NCBI GenBank assembly: GCA_015655975.1
Contig: DVEP01000001.1
Coordinates: 7,671 to 71,670 of the forward strand
DNA from: Eubacterium sp.
GTDB taxonomy: Bacteria; Bacillota; Clostridia; Oscillospirales; Acutalibacteraceae
DNA: 64,000 nucleotides
Direction: 5' to 3'
Positions 57,537 through 64,000 of this stretch are shown here, one piece after another. A program made the translations under genes and the position numbers. How positions within the stretch are numbered: the stretch's first letter is position 1; each line of letters begins with the position of its first letter. The notes beneath the pieces were generated by a model. It searched no databases and was not told the DNA's origin. It saw nothing but the letters and a program-made list of their open reading frames with translations.

Positions 57537-57565
57537 TTGTATTTGCAAATTTCGTTTGATATAAT
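57537..57565 (+). promoter_or_regulatory. Promoter of the peptide-binding lipoprotein gene
   Basis: Plus-strand TTGTAT-N17-TATAAT with a perfect -10 and an extended TGA before it, 31 nt upstream of the start codon. Confidence 0.65.
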
Positions 57566-57596
57566 GTGTATAATTAATACAACGGAGAAGAAAACA

Positions 57597-59258
57597 ATGT
57601 ACAAAAGAATTAAAAGCGTATCGGCAATACTTCTTTGTCTCGCCGTTATAGTTACAATTTTCAGCGGATGCGGTTCAAAAGACAAAAAAATTGATTTAAT
57701 ATATCCAATCGAAGGTAATATGACAAGTTTTGACCCTCAGGTTGCAAGCACCGAGGACGACTTTTTACTCTGCGAAAACATATATGAGGGACTTGTCAGA
57801 GTTGATGACAAAGGCGAAGTTACACCCGGCATGGCAGAAAGTTGGGAAGTTACAAACAACGGTTTGACATACACTTTTCACTTAAAAAAAGGCTGTAAGT
57901 GGCACATAAATGATACAATAAAAGAAAGAATGGGCGAAAACTTCAACCCCGATGTTGTTGCAGACGACTTTGTTTTTGCACTTCAGCGTGCGGTTGACCC
58001 GAACACAAACAGTCCTCTCTACTCTACAGTTTCGTCTATAAAAAATGCCTCTGCAATCAACGCGGGCAAAAAAGATGTTTCCGAACTCGGAGTCAAAGCA
58101 GTTGACAACTATACTTTAGTTATAGAACTTGAAAGCGCCGTAAACGGATTTTTAAATGTTCTGTCAACGGCTGTATCGGCACCGTGCAACAGACAGTTTT
58201 TCAATGCCACAAAAGGCAGATACGGACTTGAATTAAAATATTCAATGTTTAACGGTCAGTTTATTGTTTCAAAAGTTCTTGATAAATCTATAAATCTAAT
58301 AAAAAACGAAACCTATAATGGACCGTCACCTGCAAAAGCAGACAAACTCACATTTTCAATAACAGACGACCGTGAAAAAATAGTGGAAAACTTGGCATCC
58401 GGCGTATATGACGCAGCCTTTTTAAGCGGACACGAAACAAAAAGTATAGGTAAAAAAAGTAAAATTTCAACAGTTCCCTATACAGATACTATGTGGGGAT
58501 TTGTATTCAACTGTTCCGACAGCATAGTGTCAAATTTGAACATCAGAAAATCGCTTTGTCTGTCTTTCGGCAATGCAAACCTTGAAAAAGCCGACTATCT
58601 GACAAAAGCGACAGGCTACATTCCCCCATCCTGCACAATCGGAAACGAACCATACAGAAATTCTGCCGCCGACACATACTATCAGCAAGATGTATCAACT
58701 GCGGTCGAACTCTGGAAAAAAGGTCTTAAAGAATTAAAAGTATCATCCGCAACGCTTACCGTTATAACAACAAAAGAAATGGAAGAATATGTAAAAGAAG
58801 TTTTCCAGGATGTTCAGGCATCAATAGGAAAAACAACGGGCTACGGCTCGGGCGACAACAAAAAAGAAGTTGCGATGACAATGAAAATAGAAATTGTTGA
58901 AGAAAGCGATTTAAAATCAAGAATTGCAAAGGGCGACTATCAAATTGCATTTACAGGATACAAAGCGCACTCGTCAAACCCGTTTTCGTTCATAGAAAAC
59001 ATTATGAACAACTCAAAATACGCAACGGCAGGAAGTTCTGAATTTTCCGACAAAATATCCGTTTTATCATACTCTGCGGGCAAAAACGGAGAAAGCAATT
59101 TCTACTCAAAGTGCGAAAGCGAGTTGCTTGCAACATACTCTGTATGTCCCGTATTTTTTGAAACGAGCTACTATGCAAGCGCTGAAAATGTTTCGGGTAT
59201 TCAATTCCACGCAGGAAGCGGGAGGGTAAACTTCTGTAATGCAACACGAAAAGACTAA
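57597..59258 (+). CDS. Peptide ABC transporter substrate-binding lipoprotein (OppA-like)
   Basis: Family 5 binding proteins deliver oligopeptides to Opp/Dpp permeases. From ATG 57597, 9 nt after GGAG, the protein has 553 residues with a lipoprotein signal peptide; C25 in IFSGC is the lipidation site. The mature part has SFDPQVASTEDDFLLCENIYEG and AESWEVTNNGLTYTFHLKKG, typical of SBP_bac_5 proteins. A longer frame upstream runs through the promoter and is rejected. No permease or ATPase gene is adjacent, so it is an orphan receptor. Confidence 0.92.
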   Translation: MYKRIKSVSAILLCLAVIVTIFSGCGSKDKKIDLIYPIEGNMTSFDPQVASTEDDFLLCENIYEGLVRVDDKGEVTPGMAESWEVTNNGLTYTFHLKKGCKWHINDTIKERMGENFNPDVVADDFVFALQRAVDPNTNSPLYSTVSSIKNASAINAGKKDVSELGVKAVDNYTLVIELESAVNGFLNVLSTAVSAPCNRQFFNATKGRYGLELKYSMFNGQFIVSKVLDKSINLIKNETYNGPSPAKADKLTFSITDDREKIVENLASGVYDAAFLSGHETKSIGKKSKISTVPYTDTMWGFVFNCSDSIVSNLNIRKSLCLSFGNANLEKADYLTKATGYIPPSCTIGNEPYRNSAADTYYQQDVSTAVELWKKGLKELKVSSATLTVITTKEMEEYVKEVFQDVQASIGKTTGYGSGDNKKEVAMTMKIEIVEESDLKSRIAKGDYQIAFTGYKAHSSNPFSFIENIMNNSKYATAGSSEFSDKISVLSYSAGKNGESNFYSKCESELLATYSVCPVFFETSYYASAENVSGIQFHAGSGRVNFCNATRKD

Positions 59259-59712
59259 AAAAATTGTTTCTTGGACACTTTGCGCAATTTGTATGGCACT
59301 CATTTTTTATTTTTCTTCAAGAACTGCAAGTCAGTCATCTGCGCAAAGCGGAAAAATACTCGAGTTTTTAACATCTGTTTTCGGCAACAATGTTCTAACT
59401 GATTTTTTAGTCAGAAAAACTGCTCATTTGCTCGAATTTGCGGGACTTGCACTGTTGTTTTCAAATGCATTTTATCAAACCGTCCAAAAGAAAAAATTTG
59501 TTCCGATTTTTGCATTTTTGTCAACATCGCTTTACGCTGTCAGCGACGAAATTCATCAGATATTTGTTGACGGGCGTTCCTGTCAATTCACAGACTGGGT
59601 CATCGACTCGTCGGGCGCAGTTATCGGCATTGTCGCATTTTATATTTTATTTTTCATTGTAAATAAAATAAAATCAAAAAATAAATCTACTGCTCAAAAA
59701 AGTGTCGAGTAG
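59239..59712 (+). CDS. VanZ family membrane protein
   Basis: VanZ proteins are small membrane proteins; the founding member gives low-level teicoplanin resistance by an unknown mechanism. The 157-residue protein has several hydrophobic segments and the motifs FYFSSRTASQSS, RKTAHLLEFAGLALLF and SDEIHQIFVDGR followed by FTDWVIDSSGA. It overlaps the binding-protein gene by 20 nt in another frame, so the pair is translated from one message. Confidence 0.9.
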   Translation: MQHEKTKKIVSWTLCAICMALIFYFSSRTASQSSAQSGKILEFLTSVFGNNVLTDFLVRKTAHLLEFAGLALLFSNAFYQTVQKKKFVPIFAFLSTSLYAVSDEIHQIFVDGRSCQFTDWVIDSSGAVIGIVAFYILFFIVNKIKSKNKSTAQKSVE

Positions 59713-59721
59713 TTTTATTTC

Positions 59722-59750
59722 TTGACACAAATGTTAAATTGTTTTAAAAT
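59722..59750 (+). promoter_or_regulatory. Promoter of nagB
   Basis: Plus-strand TTGACA-N17-TAAAAT, perfect -35, about 100 nt before the nagB start codon. Confidence 0.75.
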
Positions 59751-59770
59751 ATCTTAACACGAAAATATTA

Positions 59771-59802
59771 TAGATATATTATTTATTTTTATAATATATC
59801 TA
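59771..59802 (+). promoter_or_regulatory. 12-bp inverted repeat in the nagB leader
   Basis: TAGATATATTAT (59771-59782) is perfectly complementary to 59791-59802, with an 8-nt T-rich spacer. It begins about 14 nt after the predicted transcription start. It could be an operator or an mRNA hairpin; the all-but-one A/T composition makes the function uncertain. Confidence 0.45.
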
Positions 59803-59849
59803 CCATCTAAATACATTTCAATTATTTCAGAAAGCAGGCAGCAAACAAT

Positions 59850-60575
59850 ATGAATATTTCTGTTTTTAAAAACATTGACGAAATCAGCAAAGCATCGGGT
59901 AACCTTATTGCATCTCAAGTCATTGAAAACCCAAAATGCGTTCTCGGTCTTGCAACAGGCTCAACTGCACTCATTCCGTACAGAACAATGATTGAACTTT
60001 TCAACAACGGTGCAGTGAGTTTTAAAGATGTAACAACTTTTAACCTCGATGAATATGTAGGTCTTGAACCTGAAAACGAAAACAGTTATCACTGTTTTAT
60101 GAACCAAAATCTTTTTTCTAAAACAGACATTGATACCGACAAAACAAACTTTTTAAACGGTCTTGCAACCGATATTGAAAAAGAATGCAAAGAGTACGAC
60201 GAAAGAATAGAAAAAGCCGGCGGAATAGATATTCAACTTTTAGGTATCGGCTCCGACGGACATATAGCATTCAACGAGCCTTGCGAATTTTTCCCTGAAA
60301 ATACACATATTGTTGAACTCGATGAGAGAACAATCAAAGACAATTCAAGATTTTTCAATACCATCGAAGAAGTTCCGACAAAAGCTTTGACAATGGGTAT
60401 AGGCTCAATTATGAAAGCAAAAAAAATCATTTTAATAGCAAACGGGAAAAACAAAGCAGAAGCAATTAAAAAAATGGTGAAAGGCGAAATCGACCCTATG
60501 TGCCCCGCGTCAATCCTGAGACTTCATCCAAATGTTGTCGTAATGCTTGACGAGGACGCCGCTTCTTTACTTTGA
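59850..60575 (+). CDS. nagB: Glucosamine-6-phosphate deaminase
   Basis: Converts glucosamine-6-phosphate to fructose-6-phosphate and ammonia, feeding amino sugars into glycolysis. The 241-residue length is that of the short Gram-positive form without the C-terminal allosteric extension. Visible are LATGSTALIPYR near 32-43, FNLDEYVGL with the catalytic Asp near 68, and GIGSDGHIAFNEP near 131-143. nagA is not adjacent. It may share a message with the downstream lipoprotein and metG. Confidence 0.97.
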   Translation: MNISVFKNIDEISKASGNLIASQVIENPKCVLGLATGSTALIPYRTMIELFNNGAVSFKDVTTFNLDEYVGLEPENENSYHCFMNQNLFSKTDIDTDKTNFLNGLATDIEKECKEYDERIEKAGGIDIQLLGIGSDGHIAFNEPCEFFPENTHIVELDERTIKDNSRFFNTIEEVPTKALTMGIGSIMKAKKIILIANGKNKAEAIKKMVKGEIDPMCPASILRLHPNVVVMLDEDAASLL

Positions 60576-60600
60576 TTTATAAAAGAAAGGAGTTGACAGT

Positions 60601-61050
60601 ATGAAGATAAAAATCATTTCACTCATATTGTGTGCAACAGTTGTTTTAACGGTTTTTTCAGCGTGTTCAAAAAACAATGACAAAGGCGACGAAACAACTC
60701 TCGGCAGCGAGTCGACTTCGCAGTCAACGACCGAAGAAAAAAGCACCGAAAACACTGTAAAAAACGAAGAAACGACAAAAGAAGACAAAACCACAACCAA
60801 AAAGCAAACAACTGAAAAACACACTGCTGAACAAGTACAGGCACTCACATCACAAGAAGCTCTTGAACTTTTAGAAAAGCACTACGGCAGCGGCTACACC
60901 GTCAACGGCAGAGTTCAGGACGGAGATTTTTTCAGTTATCATATCATCAAAAACAACCAAAAATACGCAACTGTTAAAGTCAACTTAAAAACAAGAGAAG
61001 CAACGGAAACAATAACAGAAAGCGACAAAGAAAGCCACTTCACTTTGTAA
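60601..61050 (+). CDS. Small lipoprotein with a Thr/Glu/Lys-rich linker
   Basis: I do not recognise the family with certainty. The 149-residue protein has a lipoprotein signal (C22 in VFSAC), then a low-complexity linker rich in Thr, Ser, Glu and Lys (about 25-80). A folded C-terminal part follows (about 81-149; QALTSQEALELLEKHYGSGY and later SYHIIKNNQKYATVKVNLKT), whose strand pattern is reminiscent of PepSY-like domains. It lies between nagB and metG with short gaps. It is probably anchored outside the membrane. Confidence 0.75.
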   Translation: MKIKIISLILCATVVLTVFSACSKNNDKGDETTLGSESTSQSTTEEKSTENTVKNEETTKEDKTTTKKQTTEKHTAEQVQALTSQEALELLEKHYGSGYTVNGRVQDGDFFSYHIIKNNQKYATVKVNLKTREATETITESDKESHFTL

Positions 61051-61060
61051 GGAGAAAACA

Positions 61061-63022
61061 ATGGAAAAAGAAAAATTTTATATCACAACGCCAATATATT
61101 ACCCGTCAGGAAATCCGCATATCGGACACTGCTATACAACAGTAGCCTGCGACTCAATCGCCCGCTATAAAAGAATGCAGGGCAAAGATGTAATGTTTTT
61201 AACAGGTACAGACGAGCACGGTATTAAAATTGAACAAAAGGCAAATGAAAAAGGTGTAGCTCCGAAAGAATATGTTGATGAAATAGTTGAAAAGTTCAAA
61301 AAACTTTGGAGCTATATGAACATCAGCTACGACAGATATATCAGAACTACTGACGACTATCATATAGAAACTGTACAAAAGGTTTTCAAAGAACTTTATG
61401 ACAGAGGATATATATACAAAGGTGAGTACAGCGGCAAATACTGTACACCGTGTGAAAGTTTTTGGACGGAAAGCCAACTTGTTGACGGCAAATGTCCCGA
61501 TTGCGGCAGAGAAGTCATTGAGACTTCCGAGGAGGCATATTTCTTTAAAATTTCTCAATTTGCCGACAGAATTGAAAAACTTTTGCTGGAAACAGACTAT
61601 CTTCAACCGAAAACAAGAGCGATTGAACTTGTAAACAACTTCATTAAGCCAGGACTTGAAGACCTCTGCGTTTCAAGAACATCTTTCAAATGGGGTATTC
61701 CCGTTCCGTTTGACAACGACCATGTAGTGTATGTTTGGATAGACGCGCTTTCAAACTATATCTCGGCACTCGGCTATGAAAACGGGAAATATAATGAATT
61801 TGAAAAATTCTGGCCTGCCGATGTTCATATGGTAGCAAAAGATATTATGCGTTTTCACGCAATCATTTGGCCTGCAATGCTTATGGCACTTGATTTACCG
61901 TTGCCGAAGCACCTTGCCGTTCACGGTTGGATTACATTCAACGGTCAGAAAATGTCAAAATCTATCGGAAATGTCGTTGACCCGTTTGTTCTCGGCGACA
62001 GATACGGCGCAGACGCTATCCGTTACCATATTTTAAGAGAAATGGCGCTCGGTGCCGACAGCTCTTTCTCAAATGAAATCATGATAAACAGAATTAACTC
62101 CGACCTTGCAAACGACCTCGGCAACCTTGTTTCAAGAACGGTTGCAATGGTAGAAAAATATTTCGGCGGCACACTCATTTCAGAGCGTGAAAGTGAAGAA
62201 ATAGACAACGAAATGATAAATACGGCACTCGAATTGAGAAATATCGTTGACGACAATATCGACAAAACTCAAATCAGTATTGCGCTTGCAGAAATATTCA
62301 AAGTCATTTCAAGAGCAAACAAGTACATTGATGAAACAACCCCGTGGGTGCTCGGAAAAGACGAAAGCAAAAAAGCCCGTCTTGCAACAGTTCTCTACAA
62401 TTTACTTGAAACAATCAGAATTACAACTACTCTTCTCTCTTGCTTTATGCCGTCAACAATGCCGAAAGTTTGGGAACAAATAGGCGCCGACGAGTCATTA
62501 ATCACCTATGAAAACGCAGGTAAATTCGGTGTTTTACCGCTTGATGTAACAGTTAAAAAAGGTCCCGCTCTCTTCCCGAGAATTGACGCGGATAAAGAAA
62601 TTGAAGAACTCAACGCCATCATTTCAAAGCAGGTTGAAGAAGCAAAAAAAGCTCAGCAAACCCTGACTTGCGAAAAAAGAGACGAAGAAAAAGCAGAATT
62701 GATTGACTTTGAGCAATTTATGAAAACAGAATTGCTTTCTGCGACTATTACAGACTGTGAACCGATTAAAAAGTCTAAAAAACTTTTAAAAATAACTGTA
62801 AACGACGGAACTGATACCCCCCGTCAAATCGTGTCGGGAATTTCAGAATGGTACTCTCCGAGCGACTTAATCGGTAAAACCGTTGTAATTGTTTCAAACC
62901 TTAAACCTGCAAAACTTTGCGGTGAAGTGAGCAACGGGATGTTGCTTGCCTGCGACTGCCCCGGCGGAAGTGTAAAAGTTGTATTTCTTGACGGAATACC
63001 GGCAGGTGCAAAATTGAGATGA
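61061..63022 (+). CDS. metG: Methionyl-tRNA synthetase
   Basis: Charges tRNA-Met. The 653-residue protein has HIGH at 20-23, a single-knuckle zinc insert (CTPC near 127 and CPDC near 145) and KMSKS near 298-302. A C-terminal tRNA-binding OB fold (about 553-653) starts with DFEQFMKTELLSATITDCEP. Its last four bases overlap the tatD start. Confidence 0.98.
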   Translation: MEKEKFYITTPIYYPSGNPHIGHCYTTVACDSIARYKRMQGKDVMFLTGTDEHGIKIEQKANEKGVAPKEYVDEIVEKFKKLWSYMNISYDRYIRTTDDYHIETVQKVFKELYDRGYIYKGEYSGKYCTPCESFWTESQLVDGKCPDCGREVIETSEEAYFFKISQFADRIEKLLLETDYLQPKTRAIELVNNFIKPGLEDLCVSRTSFKWGIPVPFDNDHVVYVWIDALSNYISALGYENGKYNEFEKFWPADVHMVAKDIMRFHAIIWPAMLMALDLPLPKHLAVHGWITFNGQKMSKSIGNVVDPFVLGDRYGADAIRYHILREMALGADSSFSNEIMINRINSDLANDLGNLVSRTVAMVEKYFGGTLISERESEEIDNEMINTALELRNIVDDNIDKTQISIALAEIFKVISRANKYIDETTPWVLGKDESKKARLATVLYNLLETIRITTTLLSCFMPSTMPKVWEQIGADESLITYENAGKFGVLPLDVTVKKGPALFPRIDADKEIEELNAIISKQVEEAKKAQQTLTCEKRDEEKAELIDFEQFMKTELLSATITDCEPIKKSKKLLKITVNDGTDTPRQIVSGISEWYSPSDLIGKTVVIVSNLKPAKLCGEVSNGMLLACDCPGGSVKVVFLDGIPAGAKLR

Positions 63023-63789
63023 TAAAAAATATTTTTGACACTCATTCTCACTACGATGATGAAAAGTTTGACGAAGACCGCGACGAATTACTCACATCAC
63101 TTCAAAATTCCTGTGTATCAAATGTAATCAGTTGCGGCTGCGATGTTAAATCTTCTCTTTTTAATAAAGATTTAAGCGAAAAATACAGTTTTCTTTATTT
63201 TGCCTGCGGACTTCATCCTGAAAATCTTGAAGACTGCACAGACAAAGACTTGCTTGCCGTAAAAGATATTGCAAGCAATGAAAAATGTGTTGCAATAGGC
63301 GAAATAGGTTTGGACTATCATTGGATGAGTTCTTCAAAAGAAAAGCAAATCTACTTTTTTGAAAAGCAGATTGAACTCGCAAAGGAACTTGACCTGCCTA
63401 TTATTGTACACGACAGAGAAGCACACCAAGATACACTCGATATATTAAAAAAGCACAAACCTAAAGGTGTCCTGCATGCTTTTTCAGGTTCTTGCGAAAT
63501 GGCGAAAGAACTTGTAAATATAGGTATGTATATCGGTTTTGGCGGTGTAATAACATTTAAAAACGCACGAAAAAGTCTTGAAGTGCTGAACTATGTGCCG
63601 AAAGACAAAATTCTTTTTGAAACAGACTGTCCGTATCTTTCCCCTGAGCCATTCAGGGGGAAACGAAATGACAGTTCAAAAATAGAATTCATAGCAGACA
63701 AAGCTGCCGAATTGCTGAATACCGATACGCAGAAAATTATAGATTTGGCATACAGCAATGCAAAAACTCTGTTTAAAATAAATGACTGA
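63019..63789 (+). CDS. TatD family metal-dependent DNase
   Basis: TatD enzymes are TIM-barrel nucleases acting in DNA repair or degradation. The 256-residue protein has the metal ligands in DTHSHYDD (H9, H11), GEIGLDY with the bridging Glu near 95, VHDREAH near 130, HAFSG near 155 and ETDCPYL with the Asp near 205. Coupling to metG by an ATGA overlap is a common Firmicutes arrangement. Confidence 0.95.
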   Translation: MIKNIFDTHSHYDDEKFDEDRDELLTSLQNSCVSNVISCGCDVKSSLFNKDLSEKYSFLYFACGLHPENLEDCTDKDLLAVKDIASNEKCVAIGEIGLDYHWMSSSKEKQIYFFEKQIELAKELDLPIIVHDREAHQDTLDILKKHKPKGVLHAFSGSCEMAKELVNIGMYIGFGGVITFKNARKSLEVLNYVPKDKILFETDCPYLSPEPFRGKRNDSSKIEFIADKAAELLNTDTQKIIDLAYSNAKTLFKIND

Positions 63790-63800
63790 TAATTCAAACA

Positions 63801-63830
63801 AAAAACCGAGCATATAATGCTCGGTTTTTT
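63801..63830 (+). terminator. Bidirectional terminator after tatD
   Basis: A 13-bp stem (63801-63813 with 63817-63829) flanked by A5 and T6 can end transcripts from both directions. The converging SH3 gene ends at 63835. Confidence 0.9.
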
Positions 63831-63834
63831 AAAT

Positions 63835-64000
63835 TTAATATTTAGTTACTTCTGATTTAAGAACAAAGCCGTAGTACCAGTTGTCTCCTTCCGAATATGA
63901 AACTGCGTACCAATCGCCGATTTCATAGTCAAGATAGAGAAGGTTTCCTTTGTTTCTGCTTGAAACGATTTTGGCGTCTTTGCTCGGGCTTTCTCTTAAA
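63835..64000 (-). CDS. SH3-domain protein, C-terminal part
   Basis: Read directly from the minus strand at the right edge, 54 residues end with GDNWYYGFVLKSEVTKY before a stop. The LRESPSKDAKIVS opening and the later GDWYAVSY match the bacterial SH3 (SH3b) pattern, which often binds peptidoglycan peptides in wall-associated proteins. The rest of the gene lies beyond the window, so the full domain content is unknown. Confidence 0.75.
   Translation of the reverse strand, partial: LRESPSKDAKIVSSRNKGNLLYLDYEIGDWYAVSYSEGDNWYYGFVLKSEVTKY

Noticed and set aside
1..64000. tRNA or rRNA genes, CRISPR arrays, insertion sequences, prophage or integrase genes
   Set aside because: None was seen in gaps or coding regions on either strand; gene order and composition look like uninterrupted core chromosome.

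Overview
The window looks like a chromosomal core region of a low-GC Gram-positive bacterium, most likely a gut-type member of the Clostridia (Oscillospiraceae/Ruminococcaceae-like). Four things point there. rpsD lies between rpsK and rpoA in the alpha operon, an arrangement typical of Clostridia. HPr kinase, WhiA and SpoIVB are encoded. The promoters are AT-rich and mostly match the sigma-A consensus closely (TTGACA-N17-TATAAT). Most ribosome binding sites are strong GGAGG sequences. No tRNA or rRNA gene, insertion sequence, prophage gene or CRISPR array was seen. Species cannot be named from this sequence alone.

Layout: 1-1001 holds the end of a purine operon (purE, truncated purM). A stretch that may encode a structured RNA and an S66 LD-carboxypeptidase follow. 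From 2210 to 17470 runs one uninterrupted minus-strand S10-spc-alpha ribosomal operon, from rpsJ to rplQ, including secY, adk, map, infA, rpmJ and rpoA. It is headed by a consensus promoter and a leader of about 280 nt containing a terminator-like hairpin. Then come spoIVB, a PRTase-like gene and an SGNH hydrolase with an internal duplication. A glycolytic block follows (pgk-tpiA-gpmI, then pfkA). Next is a minus-strand group dnaE-whiA-rapZ(C-terminal domain only)-murB-ROK kinase-hprK.

From 34 to 45 kb the genes are mixed in orientation: a GT4 glycosyltransferase, nrdR with a polysaccharide deacetylase, an aminotransferase with a TIM-barrel isomerase, and a plus-strand cluster of a four-cysteine TSCPD protein, a GH36-like intracellular glycosidase and a zinc-ribbon signal peptidase I. 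A GtrA/HAD/MBL operon follows. From 45 to 57 kb lie the two information-processing operons rpoB-rpoC and rpsL-rpsG-fusA-tuf. The str promoter overlaps the last codons of rpoC, and both operons have structured leaders. The right end carries an orphan peptide-binding lipoprotein, VanZ, nagB, a small lipoprotein, metG and tatD, then the end of an SH3-domain protein.

The genes are mostly housekeeping: translation, transcription, glycolysis and carbon control (HprK, ROK kinase, NagB), and cell-envelope precursor supply (MurB, RapZ domain, NagB, deacetylase). I found no convincing new multi-gene defence or mobile system. The points most worth a second look are the leader RNAs of the S10, str and rpoB operons, the stand-alone RapZ C-terminal domain with no GlmR/YvcK gene next to it, the duplicated SGNH protein, the zinc-ribbon signal peptidase, and the operator-like repeats at the pfkA promoter.
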